A DNA stretch of 64,000 bases from Sphagnum compactum (lineage: Eukaryota > Bryophyta > Sphagnopsida > Sphagnales), in NCBI GenBank assembly GCA_965153455.1, contig OZ234499.1:11776271-11840270 (forward strand). Reading direction: 5' to 3'. Below are positions 52,701 to 63,722 of this stretch, one piece after another; within the stretch, counting starts at the first letter, position 1, and each line of letters opens with the position of its first letter. The notes below the pieces were generated by a model. That model was not told where the DNA came from, made no database searches, and saw nothing but the letters and a program-made list of their open reading frames with translations. The translations under genes and the position numbers were made by a program.

Positions 52701-55700
52701 GCCTGCTGTTGATGTTGGCCCTGCTGCCGGTTGGGTGCTTTCTTCCAGAGGTGGTTGCTCTTCCACATCTGCCGTGATTGCAGTCCCCAAATCCATTAGC
52801 GCAATCAGTGTCGGGCGATTACAGTAAAACGAGAGTGTTGACAGTCCTATTCGCACCTGTGAGGGAACATTCATTCATCAGCGCCCAACCAATTGTCCAT
52901 TCAATGACCTTTATGTCATGCGTAAAGCCAGTTCCTTGTGCCCACAAATGTCAAGACACTGACCACAGTACAAAGTGTACAGAATCCATGAGTCGGATAA
53001 GTTCAAAGAAAACACCTCCTTGTCAATGTTTGCATATTCAGGTGATTCCTGGGAAGAGATAATGACTTGCGCTTTCACAAAAGTTTGCAATGACTTGCTA
53101 TGTGACAACTCATCAGCAGGCGATGACGATGCAGCAGTTGTTTCAGGCAGCAACCCAACTTCACGCTTGAAACTGGGAGGTTCTCTTTCCATATCTTCAC
53201 TGCCCTCTTCAGCATCATAGAAGATTACAGCTGCTCGATTGAAACTCCTTCTGCGTAAAGGAGACCGTGACCCATCATCACTTTCAACAAGATCTTCTGT
53301 TGCATCAAAAAATCGGTCATCACTAGATCTGCCCTTGTGAGCCAGTGCAGATTGTGAGCTGCTGCTGCCACCTCCCCTGGTGGTTTCTGTCAATGCTTTG
53401 GACTTGGGGTGCTGCTGCTGGTCTGGGTTGTCTGGCTTTCTTGACTGAGATACCTTTGTCCCACCCTTCTTGTTCTTGTGACCTTTCTTGGATTCTTTGA
53501 TGTACGATCGAGCCAAGTAGCGACAGGAAGACGAAACATGACCATGATACTTGTCCTCTACTTCTAAAGATTCCAGTACAGCTCCTACTTGCATGTCGAA
53601 CTGCTTCATTAAGAACTCAACCTGTGACCCACAAAAGTTACACCAATCAGAACAACAACAATGCCAACAAAATCACCAAAAGAAAACGCATCCAAAATAA
53701 AATACATATGAGAAATTCTTTCCCCCACATCATCCCCACAATGTCATCAGCTGAAATATCAGACTGCAGATCCTACCTTAAACCCTATATCCTAAAGTCA
53801 TGTTCTAAAACCAGATTTGCAGCAACACTGATTTGAGTTGTGATTAAAATCAATGTTCTCTCTGCTGCAAGCCTCTCTCACCTTACTGCCAATCGCCCGA
53901 AACTCCAATAGAGGCTTTTCTGGCTCCAACAAAAACTTCCTTGAGGTATGATCCACCTGCATGCATGGTCACAGCAAGAGTATAAATCTCAGGACTGACC
54001 CATTATGAACCAGAGTGACTGACAGTTAAGTATCATACACATGTTGAAAGCCTCTGTGTCTACTAAAGCAATGCCTTCAATGACTGAAGTTAGTTGTTGG
54101 GTGATGTTGTTATTACCTCCGCACTGTTGCTTATCACAATTTTCAGCTCGTCCAGTGCTCCAACAAAATAGAATGTCTCATGTGCTGCTAAAGTCATCTT
54201 CTCATTGCCTTCGGAATTTTGCAACGCTTGGGTGGGTTGGTCATTCTTGTTGCCAGATCCCATCATAGTGACAAGGCCTGGTGCCTGGCCTCCCCAACCC
54301 CCATCCAACCAGCGACACAATCATCAAAGTTAGTTGATTGCAAAACATAAACTGGGTGGGTGGGTCATGCATCAGCCCCACATGCACACGAGTCCTGACA
54401 AAATTTGTTGTGTCACACAATTTTTTTCTGAACACCAAAGAGATGATGAAACTGAAAAGAGAGAGAGATTTTACAGATGCTCCATAAATGGCTCGAGAAA
54501 GTCGTCCTTGCCAAGCATGCAGACTAGCTTCATCTTCAAACCGTAAAAGTAGAGCACCTACAGATTCTGCAACCTGGGTGGGGAGGGGTGTCCAAGTGTG
54601 GCATGTCACACCACAAACTGTCAGTTGACAATCTTTGTGCAGCAAGATGTCATAATTGACAATCACGGGGAAACATGGCACCACCCACATACCTTATTGT
54701 TGAACTGCCCGGCATCGCACACTGCTAGCACGTTTTGCACATCACCAACAGATTCTGGTGGAACATTGAACACCTGCTTGCCAATCAAACTAGACACACA
54801 TATAAAACCAAGTGAGAACATGCAACTTCCCCAATTTCTCAAATGTGGGTTTTGGCAGAACATAATTTCCACAAAGAGGAAAAGTGCCTTTCCCTGGGGG
54901 AGATGTGTGAGATATGGAATGAAGGGACCAAGAGACTGGATAGCAGGAGACCTGTCACATCCATGAAGATCAGGAGTTTGTTTTCAGGGACATAAAGAAG
55001 TGGGGGGAAGTATGTATGTATGTATACCTGGCACAATATTTGTAAGATTGTGAAGAACTGGATTCCAGCAAATACAGGAATGGTCCTGCCAAAGCACCGT
55101 AACGATGCTGCCAAACTGCTTCTCTATGTCCAACTCCCTGTCAGGGTAAGAAACAGCAGTCAGAAAAATAATCCTTCCACAGCTACAATAAGGCTTGATG
55201 GGTAGAAAACAAACTCTGAGTAAAACATTCGGGAGGCAAAAGGGAGGTTCTGAAATTAACAATCTGTCAACAACCTGTCTGTAAAGCACAACTTCCAACA
55301 ACAATGAATGACGGAAGCCATGTGGTTGCCTGACCATGTGGCCACATATGATTGGATGTGCATAGAGTTCATATTCTGCTCTTTGAGAAATGTGAGCTAG
55401 AATTCTTATGTCAAGAGACTGTTTTTCCCGCACCTTCCATGAAAGGACAGACATCTGTCCTTCAAAGTCAGCAGGGTCCCAAGGACGGATGGATGAGTCT
55501 TCAGCATCGTCTGGACTGCTCTGAAAGACTTTCAAGACTTGCATCAGACGATGGAAGCGTGCAGGCGAAAACTGGAACCCAAGAGATGGCACTCGTACAG
55601 CTACTCTTGTTGACGCATACAAGCTGTGGGGCACACATATCTGCAACCCAAAAGAATTGAATTCACAGTAACAACGACAATGGTTCAGACCCCATTATCA

Positions 55701-58700
55701 ATTTCACCAAACAGATGAATCTCTTGAATTTTCCTCAGCAAATCACATACAGGAAAAAAGGATGACTGGAAAAGGGAACCTATGCATCAAAAACTACCTG
55801 TTGGAGTGCCACTGCCATTCCGGTTTTCTCAAGCACAGGCCAGAAGTTGAAACCCACATCAGAATTACACTTGCCACTCTCACTCTTCTCATATATCTTG
55901 AAAGCACCGGCACCGTTCTCAATCTTCACATCACCACCATTCACCCCGTTCACAGAAATCTCACTGGCCAGTGACTTCAATCCTCCAGATCCATTCCATG
56001 TGCCTTCTTCCCGTGATTCTTTGTCTGTAAGGCGAAGCTTTCCAGCAGTAGCATCCACATTGTAGTTCTTATGCCAACTGAAATCTCCGTCAACAAGAAA
56101 GGCAGAAACATCACTTAACCAAATCCGGAAACGCATGTACAAATCAAGCTCCTCCTGTGTAGCATCTGCTGCGCCATCCTCCTTTCACCAAGAAAAAAAC
56201 AGGAATCCATGTCAGATGCTGGATTGGGCAACCAACACTGATAACCTGGTCATACCCACCCATAACCGGGCAGCAACAAAACCCGATTGTGTGCAGCTCT
56301 TACTCTCAATGGGATTTGAGGATTGTAAAAATTGGTGCAACATCCACTTCCCAACTAGTAGCACATATATATCACTTTCTGTTTTGTCTGCCAACAGGAA
56401 AAAGAGAAGTCAATTGGATTGATAAACTCCCAGGCAGTTTTTACAAACCTCTGTCTGAAGTGTCAAGTACCCAAGATCAACCAGAAGTTTGCACTGGTTC
56501 TTGCCATCAGGGAAAAAATCAGTGGGAATTGTGATCTTCGGTGCTGCAATGTCCAAATCGAGAGAAAACCTGCAAAAGTCAATAATCAATCAATTACATA
56601 AAATTCAACATCTTTGTTAACAAAACCCACCCATCTCTAATTGTTTAGACAAGAAAAGCAGAGAGCATGTCAAACTTCTTGAAACCTTTCACAGTAGGGC
56701 GAAGAAGAAGAAGAAGAAGTAACCACTCTTTTTTGCAAGCAGATGACCTGAGACAGATTGGGGAAAAAAACTCAATTTGCATAACCTCCCACCCCCAAAA
56801 AAAATAAAGAACCACAAATCAATGCTTACTTTGGCTTGTCCTTCAAGGCTTGATTCAGTTGTTGCTGTGCATTTTTCGAAACTTCATCAAGTGTCATCTT
56901 CATGCCAATTCACATACCCATCATTCAGTATTCTTCATGTTGGAAAGTTTCAAGATTTCAGATTGAGCAAAAGAGTTGGAAAAAGCGCTGGATGTTAAGC
57001 AAGAGTACACGCAACAACAACCATACTGACATGTTATCTATCTAAAAGGAGGGACCCATCAACTCTAAACCTACAAAGAGTAGCACAAATAGATCCCACC
57101 GGTGCTATTTTCTGGCAAAAAGTTCGGGAAATTTTTTGAAATTTTTATTTTTCGAGTGTAGATTTGACTAATTTTGCTATTTTTTTTTGATAAATTTCAC
57201 CAAAATTTCAATGTTAATTTTTATTTTATTTTGTTTGTTTTTAAACCACTGGATCCCACCTGCAAGGCTGCTGCTGTTTCCAGGGCAACACTTTGGCTGA
57301 CAGCTTCTTTGCTTGAAAAGAATGCAACCACTCTGTCAATGGCTGGCTTCAACACCTGAGACAAAAAGGATAAAGAAAACCAAAGAGATGTTCTCAGAAA
57401 AATTCACTTTCTTGCTTTTGGGGGGTGTGACCACGACAGAAGAAAGCGAAATAAAACACTGAAATTGTCGGGTGGTGCCACACTTCCTTTCTGACTATCT
57501 AGGATGAGATGATATGATGTTGAACAAATCAGATATGTTCAGTTGGACCAGATGGCTTTATGGAAATACCATTTCCATTACAGAAATGAAACACCTACAG
57601 CCAGTGTTGTCAGTAAAAGTTCACAAAAGGTCTTACAGTCACATAACAAGGAGCTGCCTTTGCAGCTAGTTTCCAATCCAGATTGCCCTCCAATGGTTTC
57701 AACACAAACGTCGCATTCACAGCTTTCTCATGAGTTGCACTCTGCAACGACAACAACAACAACAACAAGCCAAAAAAAACTGTCAAGAGCCACCTTACTG
57801 CAACTAGGTCAAGGAAGACCCAATGTACAAAAACAGAAGCACATGTGTTTAGGGTTTAGGATTTAGGGTTGATCCAAGAAGACCCAAAGTGCAGAAACAG
57901 AAGCACATGAACCTTGATTAGTTTTGTTTAGCATAAACTGGACATCATCTAGTTCAACAGTTCAGAAGAGAGAAGCATAAGGAGAACAAGTGTAATGGAA
58001 TTGTTTGTGCGATTGAGCAGAATGTCAAATGGAAAACCTCTCACCTCACCGAGCAAACCTTCGGGACATGAGATCTTGTACGAGGCCAACTTCACATCGA
58101 ACGATTTTGCTACGGGATAAAGCTTAATCCCACAATTGAGATCCTCAGAAGAAAGCTCCAGGATATTGGTGCCGTTGGCAGATAACAACTTGGTGGCGTT
58201 GTGGTTCATGCGGACTTCGACTACCGTGTGAAGCATGTTGGGTGGATCCTCACCTGGCACCACCATTGAAGGCTTTCCTTCCTGGTAGCCTATAATTTTG
58301 TTTACTTGCTCCCAATCTTCATCGGTGAATGGACGACCTTCACTATCTGCATTGGTTGCTTGTGCGCCCCTGTAAAGACCCCAAAAAACAATTTAAAAAA
58401 AAATCAGATTGCTTCAGCTGTTTTAGAAACAGAAAAAAATCAATGTTGTCCATCTGTCCTGATTTGGCACAGAGATGTCATCTTTCTTTCTGCATCAAGA
58501 GCTGGCAAATGGAACGAACTTCAAAGGGAAGGTAAGTGCGTCTCTGTGGGCCAGATGGGGGTTCAAAAATTACAAACCAGCCAAACAACCACCAACTCCC
58601 TTTGGCTTGCTCTTCTCGCTGCCGCTTTGCATCTTCCGCTCTTGTCTGATCCACATATGTGTGTGCCAACATTCTGCCACAAAAGAAAAGCTTGTGATCA

Positions 58701-60902
58701 GTGGACTTTCTATTGAGCTCTTAGTTGTGGAAGGAAACTGGGCACTAAAGATGGATCATCCGAGGGATCATCATCTAAAAAAAGGCATGAATTTCATATA
58801 GATCTTGTGACAGAGATCAGCTTGGACTTTATGCAAACAATTGAAGAAACATGAAGCTGGCTCATTCCCAACAACAAATGAAAATGGACACAAAGTGTGG
58901 GGAACCCAGAACGTGGAGCACCACACCTCCACTGCAGAATGATGCCCGCATCAAGCTCACGATCCAGGTTTTGAATCTCTTTGTTGTTGTCAATGGTAAT
59001 TTTGTCAGGATTTGCTTGGAGTGCTGCAACATACTTGGACACATACTGCTTCCGCATATGTGACAACCGCAGCATTTGCTTCCATGACATCTGTCCACTG
59101 CAAAAAAACAACCATAATAAAGAGATCAATAATTTTGTCAGAAATACATATTTAGGTTTAGGGTTTAGGGTTTAGCACCCATGAGTGAGTGCTCTCTCTC
59201 TCTCTCTCTCTCCTTTAAATCATAAAATATGCTGCTGAGCTCCCGAGAGGATTTTCCATTGTTACCTAGCTTTTTTCTGAAGCTCCATGATAGCTGTGAT
59301 ACTGTACTGCCACCATGCCCTTGCATCCTCTTTGACTCCCACATTGGGTCGATAGTGTGCATATTGCACACGCTTGCTAAAGGTGGAAATGTTTTCTGTC
59401 AACTTCAACACATCTCTATATTGTCTCTGCCACATACCAAAGAGTGAAAACAATTAATTTATATATAAACACAAGAAGAAGTATCAGAAAACTTGCAATC
59501 GCCAACCCTCTATGGTGAAATCACTGCAACTCTCTCATGTTGCCAAATCATGAAGACTAGTCTAAAGAGAGAAGGAAAAAAAAAACATAAGGGTAGGTAT
59601 GCACTAAGTTGATGTCCTGGAAGAAACAACTCATATGTACAACAATACCTCAGAAAGGCTGATGGTCACATCATCAAGAATGACAACTGCCTTCTGAGCT
59701 GGTCGATCAGGACTTCGAGAGTCCTCATTTCCTAATTTGAAATACTGAGCTGTTCCTGCAACAGGCTCTAGCAAATAATTGTGATTTCGTTGAATCCAAC
59801 TGGGTGTTTCACCCTCCTTGACAATGTCATCTGATTGATAATCTTTGATTCCAGGCTCAAAAATCTGCACAATACATTTAGATCCACAAAAAAAATCTCA
59901 GACACAGAGAGATCAACAACTAACCTCATTCAAACAGGAAAAAGCCAACTCCACAGAAAAACAGAAAAAGAGAGGAAGAAAAAAGGGATCTATCAATTGT
60001 AATCAACAGGCAAGACAGATCCAGCAAAAAAACCCAATTGATATGCATCACCAATATGGACTGAATGATAAATTTCAGTTTCCTTCCATTACAAACCTTG
60101 CTCCATTCAGGTGGTAAGAATTGCTCCCATGGCTTATCAGTTGGCCAAGGCTCACTGTCGGTGTCAAAGTAAAATGAGAGCCGATTCAGCTCCCCTGACT
60201 GCAAAATAAGGAAAATCACAGCAGCAGCAGTTCAGGAAAGACAAAACAAAAAAGTAGCAACCTGCTTTAAAAGACCCACCTTCTTGTTCGTTTACAGCCA
60301 TCAGAAAAAAAGACACAATAGTAGGTAGTAGTAGAGTTGTGATTCTTCTCACCTTTTGGATTCGATCCAAAGATCCACCAGTGACAAATGTCTCCTTGCC
60401 ATTATCATCCACTGTAACTGCTGCAAGCTTTGCTAAGGTCATACCCACTGCAAATGGGTGCCCAGGATTGCTGCAGAAACAGAAGAACACAGTGCAAAAC
60501 AATGCCCACCAAATGAATAACAAATCACACAACATGAGTATTTTTATAGAAGGATAGGCAATAAGAGTTCTCCATTCATTTGGGTCACAGTGTAACTCAT
60601 GCAGCTAAAGGAGGAGGACAACCAAACTTGCAACAATGTGCAATCTCTTCTGGTGTGCAATCTTCTAGGATAGATTACCTCCAGTGGGTGTGCATACCTC
60701 TCAGTGTCTTCATATCTGATATGGATATTCGTGATGGAGAGCTTCAAGTTGCCGATGATAGTGCTGATGAGAGAGCCGAGCCATGATGAGTTGTTCTACA
60801 GCCCCCCAAAAAAACAGAACAAATCCCAACAGAGAAAAAAAACAGTTTAGAACAGCAACAAATCAATGCAATTTAATAGGAAACTGCAGTTGAAGATATC
60901 GT

Positions 60903-60935
<33 letters not shown>

Positions 60936-62831
60936 AGAGCAATGTCAAGAAGCATCGACAATTGGATCCTGGGGAATGAAAGACTACTACACCAGTTCTT
61001 GCTTTCGACTCTCTTCTTGCTTGGCAGTTACAAATTTGGTTTCATCTTCCTGCAAAAAAAAGACCCCCCACCACCAGGAAAAAACATATTGAGTAAACCT
61101 GGAAGACAATTAAAACCCTTGTCAAGTTTCTTTGATTGAAATACCTGTGTTTTCTGCTGCTGCTGTTGCTGCTGCAAAGAAAAAGAATGGATTCGAACAA
61201 AATGGAAATTTTCTTCATCAGGTTCTGGACCTTACTTTCACATGAGCATTTTTCGCATCTTGTACAGCATCAGCATCACCACCTTCTACGTCAGTTGCAG
61301 GTTCAGCCAAAACAAAAATGCGATCAAGTTCCACAATGACTGGCTCTTGACCAAGTCGACTCCAAGGGACCTTCACAAAACTCCCCCAAGAAAAAAGGAA
61401 AAAAAACCCACCAGTTAACACAAAAAAATTCAATTTCTGCACACAAAAGTGTTGCAAAATTCAAAAAACCCAACAGTTGATGATCACTTTGTAACAGTTG
61501 CAACACACAATCAAACCCAAATCACTTTGTGAATTCTTACACCAGCCCAAGAGTGGGCAATTTGTACCTTGAGTTTGACAGATCCCAAAAACCCAGCCTT
61601 CACTTTGATTGGCAACTTTAGCGCATTGAGGGCCTCAGGTTTAAGCTGCATGTTTGTGAGCTCCACATTGCCTGCAGAAGAAGAATGCAACAAAAGTTCC
61701 AAAGAGACACATGAAACATCAGTCAGTCAGTCAGTGCACTAAACCTATCAGATAGATACTGACCAAATGTGAGAGGAAATGCCAAGGCTTCATTGTCCTG
61801 CTAGGGTTTAGGGTTTGGAGCTCTAAACCCTTATAGTAAGTTTTCAAGCAGTTGGGCCTCCTCCTCCTCCTCCTCCTCCTCCTTCTCCTTTCTTCTTCTT
61901 CAATGGCACTTTCATGCAGGGCTATTCAGTTGCAGCCATCAGTGGCTTTTCCATTCTATCGTTCTCGCATGCTCAAATGGACGTTTCAATTCCACGAGCA
62001 TACTACTACATGCGATAGCTAACAATGGTGAATTGCCAAGTCCTTGAGTCACTGACAACCGATGGCAACCATGTGAAAGAAATTCTTGCTGCTGCAACAG
62101 TTAGAACATTTCTAAATTGTCTGTTGTGGTGAATTTAAATTTAACCTAAATCCATTTTGCAATTCTCAATTTGCTGATTACAGGATCTGTCAAGAGCCAT
62201 AGATTGTGTTGTGTCACGACAGGCACTGTCAATTTTCATTCTGCTGATGGTAGTCATGATCAATGATTTTTTTTCTCTCTGTTCCAATCCCAATCCCTCA
62301 GGCACAACAACCCAGCAGATCTTCAAATGCTAAAGAAATACATATCAGCTGCAAATTATTTTTGCCTTTCACTGCTACTTTCCCTAATTCCGGCGGGGGT
62401 GGGGGGGGGTGGGGGGGGGGGGGGAGGAAATGAAGGGGGGGCTAAGGGGGGAGGAGCAAAGAGTCAAGCTCCAAATCCAGATCTGGTGGGCAGGTGTCTC
62501 TAGAGCACAGGGGGATGAGTGATGAGCGATGAGTGTGGGTGATGGGGTGTAATGGGTGTTGGGGGATCTTGTTGAATTGGAGAGACAACAAAACCCACAC
62601 CTGGAAAAGAGAAATGAACTCAAAAGAAAGCTTTGGGTGGGGTGGAGAAGAAAAAAAATTGTCGTTTTGGGTGTTGGGTGAGAGGAGAGGAGAGGAGAGG
62701 AGAAGAGGGGAAAGAGAGTGGGGAAAACCAGTACCTTGCCATACACTGATCTTGAGAGCTTCTTTAGAGAGTCCCTTGACATAATTGCCAAGGTACTTCT
62801 CCAGATAATAAGCTACATGCTCTTCCAACAT
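33747..62831 (-). CDS. VPS13: VPS13-type bridge-like lipid transfer protein, giant 66-exon gene
   Basis: VPS13 proteins form a long hydrophobic groove that moves glycerolipids between membranes at contact sites. The N-terminus is a clear chorein domain (YLGNYVKGLSKEALKISVWQG-like, then GFLGSVKLKVPWSRLGQEPV). An embedded PH domain, the adaptor-binding region, the APT1/ATG2_C-like region and a C-terminal DUF946-like pair follow in the order seen in the plant VPS13M subgroup (Arabidopsis At4g17140/At1g48090 type). I join 66 coding exons by splice motif and phase into 14,100 bp, about 4,699 residues, somewhat longer than the ~4,200 I recall for the Arabidopsis proteins. Exon lists are in the seven segment entries. 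The ATG at 62829-62831 gives the family start MLEE; the stop is at 33747-33749. No frameshift or in-frame stop is needed anywhere. One donor (near 42427) is ambiguous, and two introns (after exons 43 and 48) require GC donors. Subgroup assignment is firm; organelle targeting is not visible. Confidence 0.94.
37992..41814 (-). other. VPS13: VPS13 exons 49-56: rest of the adaptor-binding region and groove (residues 3325-4015)
   Basis: Exons: 41335-41814, 40954-41027, 40380-40731, 39939-40037, 39527-39682, 39159-39340, 38427-38978, 37992-38169. Landmarks are DLRKALYLTWIPQGNWHPKK, DAVLISHPYRELANHITVDN, VIQLYVPYWLDTEKCPPLKY, IRPYMTFTNRLGQELILRQN, IRGYEDGSRFLIFFRLGSS, SFAWEHPQGVQLLEV, FGLAVIDHKPQEILFLSLQK and RYIQLDNQLPLAAMPVLLAP. 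The acceptor of exon 52 could be 3 bp further upstream (40040), which would add one glutamine. Confidence 0.86.
43923..43943. repeat. Telomere-like cluster in VPS13 intron 44, opposite orientation
   Basis: Three CCCTAAA units on the plus strand, so TTTAGGG in the transcript, begin about 25 bp inside the donor after exon 44. Most other clusters in the gene have the reverse orientation. Confidence 0.9.
44729..44750. repeat. Telomere-like (TTTAGGG)n cluster at a VPS13 3' splice site
   Basis: Three near-perfect GGGTTTA units on the plus strand read as CTAAACCC repeats in the transcript and abut the AG of the intron 42 acceptor (exon 43 starts at 44726). They therefore serve as, or replace, the pyrimidine tract. 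Confidence 0.9.
48358..48510. repeat. Two telomere-like TTTAGGG clusters in one VPS13 intron
   Basis: The clusters at 48358-48380 and 48491-48510 both lie in the intron between exons 35 and 36 (48214-48535). The second starts about 25 bp inside the donor. Confidence 0.9.
48536..54284 (-). other. VPS13: VPS13 exons 23-35: middle groove with a lysine/serine linker and a glutamate-rich insert (residues 999-2078)
   Basis: Exons: 54117-54284, 53882-53956, 53016-53621, 52452-52856, 52074-52208, 51694-51807, 51272-51459, 50870-50978, 50557-50700, 49942-50337, 49514-49788, 48906-49332, 48536-48733. Conserved pieces include TFYFVGALDELKIVISNSAE, DDEDYEGYEFSITGKMSELR, IVFLNRFIQE, LELDILHINIRSTSEWYGGS, QVITECAISNMAETPNLPPS and LLVAFDFLLAVAEFFIPSVH. 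Exon 25 holds a low-complexity basic stretch (KESKKGHKNKKGGTK) and exon 32 an acidic, serine-rich insert; both look like disordered loops between groove modules. (GA)n at 51238-51260 lies in the intron before exon 30. Confidence 0.86.
54475..55640 (-). other. VPS13: VPS13 exons 19-22: embedded PH domain (residues ~828-998)
   Basis: Exons: 55434-55640, 55028-55137, 54693-54789, 54475-54573. Exon 19 ends at QMSVLSWK. Exon 20 starts GVGHREAVWQHRYGALAGPF then LYLLESS, followed by GKQVFNVPPESVG, LLLRFEDEASLHAWQGRLSR. This is the beta-strand pattern and C-terminal tryptophan helix of a pleckstrin-homology fold, in the position typical of plant VPS13M proteins. PH domains generally bind phosphoinositides, so a targeting role is an inference. 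The exon 20 frame differs from the long open frame that crosses this interval, so a naive ORF call would mistranslate it. Confidence 0.85.
57846..57870. repeat. Telomere-like TTTAGGG cluster in VPS13 intron 13
   Basis: Three units, one with a G-to-A change (TTTAGGA), lie between exons 13 and 14. Nearby, the phrase AAGACCCAA...GTGCA...AAACAGAAGCACATG is duplicated on either side of the cluster (57811-57847 and 57879-57909). Confidence 0.85.
59153..59176. repeat. Telomere-like TTTAGGG cluster in VPS13 intron 10
   Basis: Three GGTTTA-type units lie between exon 10 (ending 59266) and exon 11 (starting 59097). Confidence 0.9.
60902..60932. repeat. (TA)n microsatellite in VPS13 intron 5
   Basis: About fifteen TA dinucleotides lie in the intron between exon 5 (ending 60993) and exon 6 (starting 60795). 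Confidence 0.9.
61145..61171 (-). other. 27-bp VPS13 microexon encoding poly-glutamine
   Basis: It is flanked by TTTGCAG on the acceptor side and CAG|GTATTTC on the donor side. Its length is a multiple of three, so skipping it would keep the frame. Family members carry a charged helix here, so the glutamine run is a local elaboration. The acceptor could be used elsewhere in the CAG run. Confidence 0.6.
61801..61831. repeat. Telomere-like TTTAGGG pair and inverted copy in VPS13 intron 1
   Basis: AGGGTTTAGGGTTT is followed after a GGAGCTCT spacer by AAACCCT, making a near-palindrome. Confidence 0.85.
62395..62425. repeat. G-rich tract in VPS13 intron 1
   Basis: Several runs of three to fourteen G, separated by single T, lie on the plus (template) strand inside the first intron. 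This is the strongest potential G-quadruplex sequence in the window; it is cytosine-rich in the transcript. Confidence 0.8.
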
Positions 62832-63275
62832 CTTGTCCTGTCGCCTGTTGTGTTGTGTTCAGGCACAATAGAAAGGAAAGAAAAAAAACACAACAAAACC
62901 CCTACTACTTCTTCCTCTTCTGCTGTCCAAAAAATCCACATCTCATCATGATGATGATGATGAAGACGATGATCCAGGAAGAGGGAAACAAAACAAAACA
63001 AATCCCAATAAGCTCCACAAAACTCGCACCACAATGAACCGTTGCAAAGAATTCTTGCAACAAAACACTCCAGACTCTTGTACTACAAACCCCCCAAAAT
63101 TTCCCACCGCCACCAAAACAAATCCAGCACCAGAATGGGACTCAAATCTATCAAGGTTGCAAAACTCTCCTCTTCCTTGCAGAAGAAGAGTTCGTGTTCT
63201 TCTTGGTCGAGACCGCAGCGGCATAGCGAACACACAAGAAAGACGCTGCTGCGGCTGTCCTCCCGTGCCGCCACG

Positions 63276-63332
63276 GTAACCGCACGGTTACGGCATGGTG
63301 ACCGCACGGTAGCGGCGTGGTAACCGCACGGT
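63276..63332. repeat. 22-bp repeat, three copies, with a TAACCG-CA-CGGTTA dyad
   Basis: GTAACCGCACGGT, GTGACCGCACGGT and GTAACCGCACGGT begin at 63276, 63298 and 63320, a strict 22-bp spacing of about two helical turns. The copy core is an inverted repeat, and CGGTTA fits the MYB core consensus CNGTTR. It is strikingly GC-rich for its surroundings and lies about 450-500 bp upstream of the VPS13 start codon. Confidence 0.75.
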
Positions 63333-63722
63333 AACAGGGGATCGGTTTAGTCTACTACTACGGTTGAACTTCGTAGGTAGTAACCTTTTTCTTTAATTGG
63401 CGAAGTTAGAGGTTTTCAATCGCCATAAATGAGGGGAAAAGTTACTTAAAACGCCATTTTCCTGTATTAGCTTCTGAGTGTGTAGCCAAAAATATAGAAC
63501 GATGATTAAAGTTGTGTACTTTCATAAATGGTGTATAGCCATATTTGGCTAAATGTTCTTATGGATGATCGCCACTTTGGCACCCAAAACAATTAAATAA
63601 AATTAATACTACTATTACTAGGTAGGTACCTAGTGCTAGTAGGCCTAGCTAACCGTGCGGGAGAAGCTGTAGGTAATAGTCGGTTAGGAAAACGTCCTGT
63701 TCACATTTACAAGTGGAAATGA

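Larger units (their letters stand above)
55798..59426 (-). other. VPS13: VPS13 exons 10-18: repeating groove region before the PH domain (residues 319-827)
   Basis: Exons: 59266-59426, 58927-59097, 58578-58673, 58045-58369, 57637-57741, 57260-57355, 56830-56897, 56449-56569, 55798-56181. Family landmarks are the VLKLTENISTF...YAHYRP block, SWKQMLRLSHMRKQYVSKY, DNNKEIQNLDRELDAGIILQ, FTDEDWEQVNKIIGYQEG, SLDLDIAAPKITIPTDF (the conserved VPS13 N-terminal core) and GFNFWPVLEKTGMAVALQQ. Phases close across every junction. An acidic/glycine insert (residues ~750-800, NGSGGLKSLASEISVNG) lies in exon 18. Confidence 0.88.
59649..62831 (-). other. VPS13: VPS13 exons 1-9: chorein_N and start of the lipid-transfer groove (residues 1-318)
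   Basis: Exons: 62735-62831, 61568-61671, 61236-61370, 61145-61171, 60993-61049, 60698-60795, 60353-60470, 60097-60198, 59649-59864. Recognisable family blocks are ISVWQGNVELTNMQLKPEAL, VPWSRLGQEPVIVELDRIFV, SWLGSLISTIIGNLKLSITN, HIRYEDTE, NPGHPFAVG, TVDDNGKETFVTGGSLDRIQ and DKPWEQFLPPEWSKV. Intron 1 (61672-62734, 1,063 bp) is the longest in the gene and carries the G-rich tract and a telomere-like cluster. Exon 4 is only 27 bp and encodes QQQQQQKTQ; exon 5 is 57 bp and encodes a charged helix. These two tiny exons are the least certain of this group. Confidence 0.88.

Noticed and set aside
54984-55646. A continuous 220-codon minus-strand frame
   Set aside because: Only its first part (exon 19) is coding. 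It then runs through an intron and reads exon 20 in the wrong frame; the PH-domain frame is a different one.
60940-60985. A possible additional VPS13 exon between exons 5 and 6
   Set aside because: In the required phase it contains a TGA, the intron before it would be only about 30 bp, and joining exon 5 directly to exon 6 gives the family sequence.
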